Shown here piece by piece: positions 41,658 to 48,153 of a DNA stretch of 48,153 nucleotides. The translations under genes and the position numbers were made by a program. The stretch is from assembly GCA_024222455.1 (NCBI GenBank), contig JAAEPD010000099.1, positions 1 to 48,153 on the forward strand, in the 5' to 3' direction. The notes under the pieces are model-generated. The model saw only the letters and a program-made list of their open reading frames with translations, searched no databases and was not told the origin of the DNA. The stretch's first letter is position 1. Each line of letters starts with the position of its first letter. The DNA is from Aureispira sp. (lineage in GTDB: Bacteria; Bacteroidota; Bacteroidia; Chitinophagales; Saprospiraceae).

Positions 41658-43262
41658 TTAAACTACCCAATCATTATTTCGCTCTTCTAGTTTTTGGTGA
41701 TACTTGTCTACTTGCTCATCATTTCTAAGAACTAAATTAAGTAAATACCAACATACAGAAGGATAGTACAGTATACTCATAAACGTAATAGACATCAGCA
41801 TCCCTGTCATTTGTTCAGGATTATCTAAGCTAAATAGAGAGTCTAAAAACCCTGTGAAAACGCCAAGTATAGCTTCTAATACTGGAAAGAATAAAGAGAA
41901 TCCTATGATGCTTAATAACGTAGTTTTGGTTGTTTCTTTATCCAACTCATTTATAGCTAGAGGCATGCAAAAGACAGTAATAATAAGCTGTACAAGCATG
42001 GGCATAAAAAAGAGTACAGAAGTAGCTCCAATAACCTGCTCTGTAGACCTGTCTCCTAAAGCACCAAAGACCAAACCATTAAAAAATAAGAAATCGAGCA
42101 CTAGATAACCAAATATAAAGTGGTTAATCAATGTTAGAAATATAAAACTCCGATCATGCACATAAGCTCGAAAATATTGTATAATAGAAAAAGAAGATTG
42201 GTTTTCTAAGTCCTTTTGCTTTTGTGCTATAGCAGCCCTTTGCTCCATTTTAGGATTATAGATTTCTTCATCATAAATCTCATCTTGAATCGTCAAATGC
42301 TGTATTTGTCTTAGAGCAAGATACAGCCCTTTTTCCCATTGATGAGCAGTAGGGCGATCATTGGCTTCTGTATAACCATCATCAAAACAATCAATAAATA
42401 AATTTTGAAGGATATCTGGTAGCTGCTGAAAATATTGATGAGGCTGTGGTACATGCCTAAAGGTAATAGGCTTGGCTGGCGAATGTACGAACAGTCCATG
42501 TTCTATTTTCTGGGCTAGTGTACTAAGATTATGAAAAGGCGCTTGAGATGTAGCTGCATAAGGGTGTATACCCAACAATGTTCTATAAACAATAATAGCC
42601 AAAGAAAAGGAGTCCCAGCTATTTTCTACAATACTAGTTTGTGGATTGACACCTCTATAAAACTCTGGAGGTGTATATTCGTGTGTGATTACTTTAGCAG
42701 CAAAAAGCTCGATATTGTCCTCTGTTATCTCAAAAGAATCTACATCTATAATACTAACTGTAGCATCTGGACGCACCAACACATTGTCGGGTTTTAGGTC
42801 GATAAGTGTATAGCAACCCATAGCATGTATTTTAGCTACAAGACTAGCTAGATTGAGACATACTTGAAGTCGATAACTGATGGCGGTCGGTTGTGCTCGA
42901 TCAAAAGCTTGCCATTCTCTGCTGTTGTGTATGGTTTTAGGGAGTTTGGGCAAACAAAGTACCTCTAGTTTTTGACCATAAGCCAAAGGCAACACAAAAC
43001 CTATAAATTCTCCTTGTTGGTTATACAGCATATCCTTCGGCCAAGGAATATCTTGATCTCCTAAGTTAGGAGCATGTCGAAGGAGGTATTGAATTTTGTA
43101 TTCTCGTTGTGCTGTACGCTTAGATGGATGATATATTTTAGCAATATGATTTGGGTAGCGGGTTTTGCTCAAAACTTGATATATCTCTGCTTCTCCTCCT
43201 CTTGCAAAAGGTTGGTCAGCTAGTTCTATAGTGGTGTTATATTTTGAGCTTTTTACTCGCAT
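41658..43262 (-). CDS. Membrane-anchored Ser/Thr protein kinase-like protein
   Basis: A 534-residue kinase with a C-terminal membrane part. The glycine loop is FARGGEAEIYQV, the ATP lysine Lys42 in AKIYHPSK, the catalytic loop LIDLKPDNVLV with Asp155 and Asn160, and the DFG position reads DVD in SIIDVDSFEI (Asp173). APE is TPPEF and the DxW motif is NSWDSFSLAII. The DVDSF motif places it with YegI-like kinases rather than classical Hanks kinases. Residues 370-515 form four membrane helices (SFIFLTLINHFIFGYLVLDF and others). The start ATG at 43262 overlaps the stop of the YD-repeat gene (TAATG), so both are translated together. A TTG nine bases earlier is also in frame. Confidence 0.85.
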   Translation of the reverse strand: MRVKSSKYNTTIELADQPFARGGEAEIYQVLSKTRYPNHIAKIYHPSKRTAQREYKIQYLLRHAPNLGDQDIPWPKDMLYNQQGEFIGFVLPLAYGQKLEVLCLPKLPKTIHNSREWQAFDRAQPTAISYRLQVCLNLASLVAKIHAMGCYTLIDLKPDNVLVRPDATVSIIDVDSFEITEDNIELFAAKVITHEYTPPEFYRGVNPQTSIVENSWDSFSLAIIVYRTLLGIHPYAATSQAPFHNLSTLAQKIEHGLFVHSPAKPITFRHVPQPHQYFQQLPDILQNLFIDCFDDGYTEANDRPTAHQWEKGLYLALRQIQHLTIQDEIYDEEIYNPKMEQRAAIAQKQKDLENQSSFSIIQYFRAYVHDRSFIFLTLINHFIFGYLVLDFLFFNGLVFGALGDRSTEQVIGATSVLFFMPMLVQLIITVFCMPLAINELDKETTKTTLLSIIGFSLFFPVLEAILGVFTGFLDSLFSLDNPEQMTGMLMSITFMSILYYPSVCWYLLNLVLRNDEQVDKYHQKLEERNNDWVV

Positions 43263-43978
43263 TATTTCCAAAAAGTGTATTTATGTGTAGTGTAAGCTGT
43301 CTCTGCCAGAGGCATTATGTTATAAGTAGCTGTTTTTGTTTTATAACCTTTTTTGTGATAATGGAATTTTCTGGATTGGTTACCATCTTTTACCTCTTCC
43401 AATTGTCCTTTTGTATTATAATTAAATGTAATTGTTCTGAAATCAGATTGTTTTTCGTAGGCTTCTGTTTGAGAACAACCATAAAAGGTGTATTGACGAT
43501 CAATACTTATATAGCTTAAACGATTATCATTATTGTAGTAATATGTTGTACAAGTGGTATCTTCTTCTTCTTGTTCAATAGCAATATTTTTACTAAGCAA
43601 GCCCTTTTTATTAAAGAAAAATTGATTCTCATTTTTGTCAGGGGCATCAAAGTCATAGTTTTCTTCGGTGCTTTGATTTTGTTTATGATTAGTATATCTC
43701 CAACCAATTTCTTTTCCTGTAGCATCAAATTTATATTCCTTTTCGAGCTCTAAGACTCCCTCTTTAGAGTAGGCTTCAAACTTAGTGAGTAGGCCTTTTT
43801 TATTAAAAAAAAATTTATCTATAGAGTTTAAGCTAAATTTATCTAAGCTATCTAAGTTATAATGTTTATTCAACATCATTTTGACCTTTGGGGGAGGTGC
43901 AAATTCTGGATTAGGTGCCTTATATAATTGAGCATTTAGGTTATAGGTAGCAAATATGAACAAAAATATTATTCGCAT
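43262..43978 (-). CDS. Exported protein with YD-like repeats
   Basis: A 238-residue exported protein, signal peptide MRIIFLFIFATYNLNA. After a short Pro-rich start (APNPEFAPPPKVKMM) it carries beta-strand repeats of about 20 residues: KFFFNKKGLLTKFEAYSKEG, QFFFNKKGLLSKNIAIEQE and TFNYNTKGQLEEVKDGNQSR. These look like short relatives of YD/RHS repeats, and no toxin domain is attached. The stop overlaps the kinase start codon by one base, so the exported protein and the membrane kinase may act together, for instance as ligand and sensor (inference). Confidence 0.75.
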   Translation of the reverse strand: MRIIFLFIFATYNLNAQLYKAPNPEFAPPPKVKMMLNKHYNLDSLDKFSLNSIDKFFFNKKGLLTKFEAYSKEGVLELEKEYKFDATGKEIGWRYTNHKQNQSTEENYDFDAPDKNENQFFFNKKGLLSKNIAIEQEEEDTTCTTYYYNNDNRLSYISIDRQYTFYGCSQTEAYEKQSDFRTITFNYNTKGQLEEVKDGNQSRKFHYHKKGYKTKTATYNIMPLAETAYTTHKYTFWK

Positions 43979-44318
43979 AATAATGGGTTGTTAGATGATG
44001 AAATATACATATCTCCATAGAACGCATTTTTTCATTGAAACGTTTCTCCGTCAAAAATGATTTATACTTATCTATATAAGATAGGTAGTTATATAAGGGG
44101 GAAGTTTGATGGATTAGATAGGAGAGAATGATTCTATTTTGTTTTGAATAAATTTGTTACTTCTAGTGAGGGCATCAGTATTCATCACAAGCAAAACAGA
44201 GCAAATGCAAATATTTATCGCAAGAAACACAATTCAATTAACCGTTAGGCGTTATTACTATTGTGAACAGGAATTACTTCTTACAACTACCAATAACTCT
44301 TACTTTAATTAGTAGGAG
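43979..44318. other. Intergenic region with possible small plus-strand transcript
   Basis: This 340-base gap ends in a plus-strand terminator although no plus-strand gene is annotated. TAAATTTG near 44148 fits a -7 box. A 35-codon frame runs from ATG 44205 to TAG 44312 (MQIFIARNTIQL...), ending in the terminator. Neither is proven. Confidence 0.35.
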
Positions 44319-44328
44319 TTATTTTTTT
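44292..44328 (+). terminator. Plus-strand terminator with no annotated gene
   Basis: Arms AATAACTCTTAC (44292-44303) and GTAGGAGTTATT (44312-44323) pair with one wobble and run into TTTTTTT on plus. The minus-strand DUF3109 stop falls inside it, but no T-run follows on that strand. Confidence 0.65.
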
Positions 44329-44900
44329 GTATAGTACTGAGCTGTAGCATCCAGTTGTTCATAAAAACCCTCTCCATACTTGCGTATTAGCGCATCTTTC
44401 AGGAATTTATAGACAGGTACTTTTAGTTCTTTCCCAAAGGTGCAAGCATCTGAACAGATATCCCAACGATCATAATTGAGTGCTTCAAAGCTAGGGTTAG
44501 GCATTTGTTTGGTGCGAATAGGGTAGAGGTGGCAAGAAATCGGTTTTTTGTAGTCGATTACACCATCTTCATAAGCCTTTTCTATACCACATTTAGCAAT
44601 GCCTTTTTCGTCATAGTTGAGATAGGCACAAGCCGAATTATCTACCAAAGGAGTCGAAAACTCTTTTTCTTGAGGTGTATAAACAGAAGTCCCTTGCATC
44701 TCAATAGCATCAATCCCCTTTTGTGTCAAGTAAGGTTTTACCTTAGGATATATTTCTTTTAGAATATCTAACTCATCTTGGTCTAGTGGTGCTCCAAAAT
44801 CACCCTCCCAACAGCAGCAACCTTTACAAGCATCTAGATTACAAACAAACTGTTCTTCTACTAATTCTATGTTTACTACTTTATTATCGATTATAATCAT
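44319..44900 (-). CDS. DUF3109-family Cys-rich protein
   Basis: A 193-residue cytoplasmic protein of the DUF3109 family, which is related to the YkgJ-type Cys-cluster proteins. The N-terminus CNLDACKGCCCWEGDFGAPL and the later CAYL, CGIE, CHLYPIR and CSDAC bring about ten cysteines into a probable Fe-S or zinc site. The motif order and length fit the family. Its function is unknown. It is followed by the terminator-like hairpin described at 44292, and it lies downstream of the acyltransferase on the same strand with a terminator between. Confidence 0.9.
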   Translation of the reverse strand: MIIIDNKVVNIELVEEQFVCNLDACKGCCCWEGDFGAPLDQDELDILKEIYPKVKPYLTQKGIDAIEMQGTSVYTPQEKEFSTPLVDNSACAYLNYDEKGIAKCGIEKAYEDGVIDYKKPISCHLYPIRTKQMPNPSFEALNYDRWDICSDACTFGKELKVPVYKFLKDALIRKYGEGFYEQLDATAQYYTKK

Positions 44901-44953
44901 GTGTACTTTTATTTATTATAAGGAGGGATTCCCCATTTTCAAGCAAGATAGTC

Positions 44954-44991
44954 AAAAAAAATCTTTCGACTTCAGAGAGAAGCCGAAAGAT
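44954..44991 (-). terminator. Terminator of the acyltransferase gene
   Basis: On the minus strand arms 44979-44991 and 44961-44973 form a 13-bp stem (one G-U), 5-nt loop, then a run of T. Confidence 0.9.
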
Positions 44992-45025
44992 AGGTAATGA
45001 TTGGGACGTTTGGGGTCTGGGGTAT

Positions 45026-46354
45026 TTATTTTAGGGCACTAGGGGTTTTTACAGTAGATTTTAATTCTTCAAATTTATGAAGAATTTCTTTTCTATCTTC
45101 TTCTAGATTATGTGCTTCTGCTGGATTCTTTTTCTTCCAACTGCTATATCTAGCATTCGCTAACACATCATTCCAATCCTCTTTGTTGCGAAAAGCAACA
45201 TATTGTAAACCTATAAGAGCAAAAGGAAGCAATAATGCAGCCCAACCTAACCAAAATGCAGCAGTAATACAGATAACAAGACTATAAACTAACCACACTG
45301 GAATACTGAATACAACTGCCATTGGAGCCCAAAATTGTTTGTCTTCTACATTGCTGTTCCGAAGATAGCGAGCTGCCTTTACAGGCAATGCTCCTCCTAT
45401 CCAACCCAATAGAGCAAAAGGGCTTAAAACAACACTTTTTATAGCTTTCCCGAGCAAGAAGCTGCCTTTTTGTTCAACAGCCTTATCTGTCAAGTTATTT
45501 TTTTGGAGGGTATTAAAATAAGCTGTAGTATCTCCACCCAAGGATAGTTTTTGATCCTCATCTAGGTTGTTGCAAAGATTAGCAGGAGCTTGCTCTATAG
45601 CTAAGCGCTCTTGATTGTTGCTAGTGGTGCTATCATTATAAAACTGGTGTTCATTACGCAGCATTACATGTAGTTGTTCTACCAAGCGTTCATCCTCTTT
45701 ATTGTTGATAATGATAACTTCTTGAGTTAAAGCTTCTTTTAGATCTTCTGTAAGCTGTTTAGCAGCAGCAATTTCATTAATTAAGTATAGTTCTTTATAA
45801 TTTTTGACATTGATAGGCTCACCATAACTCATGATTACCTCACTTCTAAAATCGCAGTGATAGGTATAGTTAACACCAGTAGGGACAATAAATACATCTT
45901 CCTCAAAATCTTTAGCAGCAGCAGTCAGCAGAGCAATTCTAGCGGTACCTGTTTTGAATGTACGTAGACGTTTTTCGGGTACAGCATTACCTTCTGGTGA
46001 TATGTAAAGCATATTTCCTTCTAGTAGGCTGCCTTTGGATGCTTCAAATATTTGTTTGTTTCGATGCATCTTTTTGAAACCCTCCTCTGGTCTCCAAATT
46101 GGGATAAGATGTGCTTGTCTAAATATAGAAGGGAAACTCCATTTTTCTTCGAATACGGAACCTCTTGCCCAAAAGTAAATAGACCTCCATTGCAATCCTG
46201 CTACTAAAATTTGTTCCATAAAAGCAGTAGAATGGTTAGAAGCAATGAGTGTAGGAGCACTACTAGGTATGTTCTTTTTGTTTAGGATATATATTCTACG
46301 ATAATAAAAGTAGAACAATACAACCAGAGGAAATCTCAATATTTGATAAATCAT
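45026..46354 (-). CDS. PlsC-type glycerophosphate acyltransferase, membrane protein
   Basis: A 442-residue acyltransferase of glycerolipid synthesis. The N-terminal PlsC-like domain shows block I ASNHSTAFMEQ, where the usual Asp is Glu and the spacing is H-x5-E, block II region AHLIPIWR, and block III LYISPEGNAVPEKRLRTFKTG. The H-x5-D/E variant belongs to a GPAT-like branch. A linker with coiled charge and a C-terminal membrane part (APMAVVFSIPVWLVYSLVICITAAFWLGWAALLLPFALIGL, about 365-410) follow. It should acylate glycerol-3-phosphate or lysophosphatidate at the inner membrane. A TetR-type operator lies just upstream, as expected for a lipid gene. Confidence 0.85.
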   Translation of the reverse strand: MIYQILRFPLVVLFYFYYRRIYILNKKNIPSSAPTLIASNHSTAFMEQILVAGLQWRSIYFWARGSVFEEKWSFPSIFRQAHLIPIWRPEEGFKKMHRNKQIFEASKGSLLEGNMLYISPEGNAVPEKRLRTFKTGTARIALLTAAAKDFEEDVFIVPTGVNYTYHCDFRSEVIMSYGEPINVKNYKELYLINEIAAAKQLTEDLKEALTQEVIIINNKEDERLVEQLHVMLRNEHQFYNDSTTSNNQERLAIEQAPANLCNNLDEDQKLSLGGDTTAYFNTLQKNNLTDKAVEQKGSFLLGKAIKSVVLSPFALLGWIGGALPVKAARYLRNSNVEDKQFWAPMAVVFSIPVWLVYSLVICITAAFWLGWAALLLPFALIGLQYVAFRNKEDWNDVLANARYSSWKKKNPAEAHNLEEDRKEILHKFEELKSTVKTPSALK

Positions 46355-46383
46355 AACAAAAGGAGTTAATTTGTTAAATTAGT

Positions 46384-46427
46384 TTGAACGATTGTTCAAT
46401 GTAAATAGACTCAATAATTGTTCAATT
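46384..46427 (-). promoter_or_regulatory. TetR-type operator upstream of the acyltransferase gene
   Basis: TTGAAC-GATT-GTTCAA (46384-46399) is a perfect 6-4-6 inverted repeat, 30 bases before the start codon. A second partial copy shares ATTGTTCAAT at 46417-46426, 26 bases away. This geometry suits a TetR-family lipid regulator. Confidence 0.55.
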
Positions 46428-46457
46428 TATGCAAAAAAGAGGTTTGTTAACATAAGA

Positions 46458-46745
46458 TTAACGTTTAGGGAGGAAGACAATTCTCCACAAAGGTTCTACA
46501 ATAATTCCTAGTAAGAGGATAATCAAAGCAAGTGGAATAAATAATATTTTCAATATGGTAGATTTGGAAGGAATAAGCAATGAAAGCAGTAAAAGTAGTC
46601 CTCCTAAGCAACCTACACTTCCTATCCCTTCAATGCTTTGAGGGTGTTTAGGCTCTGCCATCTTAGTGAGATCTTCTACTACATTTAATGTATAGCTCTT
46701 GCTATTTCGGATTTTAGGTCGCAGCCATTCAGGAAGATTAAACAA
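46458..46745 (-). pseudogene. Membrane domain severed from the LRR gene by a frameshift
   Basis: A frame of 95 codons from TTG 46745 encodes two membrane helices (VGCLGGLLLLLSLLIPS and ILFIPLALIILLLGIIV). The coding frame is open further upstream to a TAA at 46889, and this extension reads as a clear membrane helix with its entrance sequence (TYFSYYLTAFVLLVTSII, then PFAFTIQTVLLVFEIAKFL) but has no ATG, GTG or TTG. It overlaps the end of the LRR gene in the -1 frame. One extra T in the T5 run (plus A5, 46875-46879) would join both into one protein of about 430 residues. It is therefore likely the C-terminal half of a broken or wrongly sequenced gene. Confidence 0.65.
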
Positions 46746-46837
46746 AAATTTGGCTATCTCAAAAACAAGAAGAACGGTCTGTATAGTAAATGCAAAAGGG
46801 AGTGCAATAATGGAGGTTACTAATAGTACAAAAGCTG

Positions 46838-47749
46838 TCAGATAGTAACTGAAATAGGTTTTAGGGTTTTCTTGAAAAAGTTGGAATTAATGGATTGAGC
46901 AAAAGCAATAGTTTGCCTTAGCATGGATAATAAAGGCGATTTATATTCTTTTTTTATGGACTTAGCTTGTGAGCGTTGAGCAATAGCCATTCTCCAATAA
47001 TCTACAATCCCCAATTGATTAAATTCAAGTATTAACTGCTCCTTTATATTTAGAAGATTCCTGCTAGGAATTTTCTCAAAAGAAGCATAGTTGAGTGCTG
47101 GCAATTCCAATAAATGTTGAGGTAGCTCAAGCAGAGGAACTTTGCTGTATATGCTTAGTGATTCTAGCTTTTTTAGAGCCAATAGTTCATTAGGAATTTT
47201 TTCTAGGTTTGGATGTTCGAGCCACAACCCCTTTAAACTTGTGATATCGCCTAGTTGCTTAGGGATATTAAAAGCGTGCTGTTTTTCTATTTTTATAGAA
47301 TTAGGATTAATCGTCAATTGCTGAAGCTTTGTATTTTTGAGTTGCTGAAGAGCTACTGCACTCAAAGGCCAAGTGTTTATATCTTGAACAAACAGTTTTT
47401 GGAGGTTTAGATGCTCAAAATCTAAAGTAAGTTCTTGTCCATTCAATGCAAGAGTTAATACTTTTAATCGATGAAAAAAGATCAGACTATTGATATAATT
47501 ATTATCAGGAGGCAGTGTTATATGCAATTGATCAAATTTGAGTAGGGAACCAAGTTCTGCTTCTAAATCTGTACTGAGCTTTGCCAGAAAGGAGAGCTTT
47601 AGGCTCATTTCAAATACAGGTAGAAGTTCCTTTATGATATCCACACCAATACTTTTGGCTAGAAGTACAGCTAGACTAATATTTTGAGGAGTATTAGTTT
47701 GTAGTAGCTCAAGTACTTTCTCAATGTCTTTGGGGTATGGTTGATTCAT
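46838..47749 (-). CDS. LRR protein, N-terminal part of a probable LRR-membrane fusion
   Basis: A 303-residue protein without a signal peptide. Residues 1-75 are helical (DIEKVLELLQTNTPQNISLAVLLAKSIG), then come about eight leucine-rich repeats (FHRLKVLTLALNGQELTLDF, LKNTKLQQLTINPNSI, LTSLKGLWLEHPNLEKIP). The last 40 residues are helical and basic (IAQRSQAKSIKKEYKSP). The tail KKTLKPISVTI after the T5 run looks unlike the rest, whereas the neighbouring frame continues into membrane helices. So the natural product is probably longer. An intracellular LRR with a membrane anchor would be unusual and may sense or scaffold (inference). Confidence 0.75.
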   Translation of the reverse strand: MNQPYPKDIEKVLELLQTNTPQNISLAVLLAKSIGVDIIKELLPVFEMSLKLSFLAKLSTDLEAELGSLLKFDQLHITLPPDNNYINSLIFFHRLKVLTLALNGQELTLDFEHLNLQKLFVQDINTWPLSAVALQQLKNTKLQQLTINPNSIKIEKQHAFNIPKQLGDITSLKGLWLEHPNLEKIPNELLALKKLESLSIYSKVPLLELPQHLLELPALNYASFEKIPSRNLLNIKEQLILEFNQLGIVDYWRMAIAQRSQAKSIKKEYKSPLLSMLRQTIAFAQSINSNFFKKTLKPISVTI

Positions 47750-48026
47750 AGGTTTATGAATGATAAAGGCGTTTTTGATATTGGCTAGAGCCGAAAGAAA
47801 TCTGAGAAGATAGAGGGAAAATACGGATAAAACAATGAAAAATAGCCTCTTAAAACCTTCTTTTTTGCCTAAAACCTACTAACTGTGTTTAGTAATGTGG
47901 GAGAAATTTTGCTATTATCGAGATAAATAGATTAAACAAGGATTTTAGTAGGAAACGGATGAGAATGATTGTTTTCCAAAGTAAAATAAAAGGGAAACTC
48001 AATATTGAGGATATTAATAACTGATG

Positions 48027-48153
48027 TTACGCAAAAGATGGATTAGCCATTTTTAATGTATTAAGTTCATTGAAAGCTGCTTTATTAGCAGCAAGGTAAA
48101 TTTTAGACTTCATTGCAAAATGATTAAGTTGATGGACAAACTTTAGTTTTTCC
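48027..48153 (-). CDS. 3' end of an unidentified gene crossing the right edge
   Basis: A minus-strand frame enters from the right edge and ends at TAA (48027-48029), giving 41 residues (EKLKFVHQLNHFAMKSKIYL..., ending LKMANPSFA). The start lies outside the window. No family was recognised. The sequence past the stop, GCGTAACATCAGT on that strand, resembles ends I associate with some insertion sequences, so a transposase is possible but unproven. The gap 47750-48026 contains only a 12-bp palindrome CTCAATATTGAG at 47998-48009. Confidence 0.4.
   Translation of the reverse strand, partial: EKLKFVHQLNHFAMKSKIYLAANKAAFNELNTLKMANPSFA

Noticed and set aside
44205-44312. 35-codon plus-strand frame before the orphan terminator
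   Set aside because: No ribosome site or similarity; retained only inside the intergenic note.
1-48153. Search for tRNA, rRNA, CRISPR arrays and complete insertion sequences
   Set aside because: No conserved T-loop sequences, spaced repeats or transposase genes were seen; only a possible transposase end at the right edge.

Overview
The window is AT-rich DNA that reads as chromosome of a gliding, type IX secreting Bacteroidota, most likely of the Saprospiria type (inferred, not proven). Supporting signs are orphan gldN and gldB genes, a cargo protein with a C-terminal type IX sorting domain, LytS/LytTR systems with beta-propeller sensors, SusD-like 'C-K/R' lipoproteins, almost no Shine-Dalgarno sequences, and promoters of the Bacteroidota form TTTG-N19-22-TAnnTTTG. 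There is no tRNA, rRNA, CRISPR array or complete insertion sequence.

Layout. 1-3856: a nested inverted repeat, then a propeller sensor kinase overlapping its LytTR regulator by one base. 3883-7406: a PhnA C-terminal-domain protein, class 1A dihydroorotate dehydrogenase with a PqqB-like lipoprotein hydrolase, and a free-standing class II aminoacyl-tRNA synthetase-like enzyme behind a long leader. 7473-13961: a TPR-CHAT protease-like membrane protein with a 21-bp repeat array upstream, a peptidoglycan amidase with no signal peptide, a repeat lipoprotein and a gamma-carbonic anhydrase-like protein. 14252-19389: a cardiolipin synthase-like protein, NAD synthetase, an outer-membrane barrel and GldB. 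19590-23996: a Cys/Lys/Ala-rich secreted protein, SucD, a DivIC/FtsB-like protein, a leucine-rich repeat protein and the first GldN paralogue.

24318-33137: a second propeller kinase/LytTR pair followed by a 1678-residue type IX cargo. 33599-35635: a protein with two NlpC/P60-CHAP-like catalytic centres and two LysM domains but no export signal. 35868-39917: the second GldN paralogue, then a DUF5723-type barrel and a lipoprotein in probable operon. 40341-48153: a DEAD-box helicase, a membrane-bound protein kinase translationally coupled to a YD-repeat protein, a DUF3109 Cys-rich protein, an acyltransferase with a TetR-type operator, an LRR protein apparently split from its membrane domain by a one-base homopolymer frameshift, and the 3' end of an unidentified gene.

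Themes: surface secretion and motility (GldB, two GldN, the cargo, barrels), surface-signal sensing (two LytS/LytTR systems, CHAT-TPR, LRR proteins, kinase) and cell-wall cleavage by two enzymes that lack signal peptides. The last pair, together with the 21-bp repeat arrays and the split LRR-membrane gene, are the most promising leads. No complete defence or injection system is visible.
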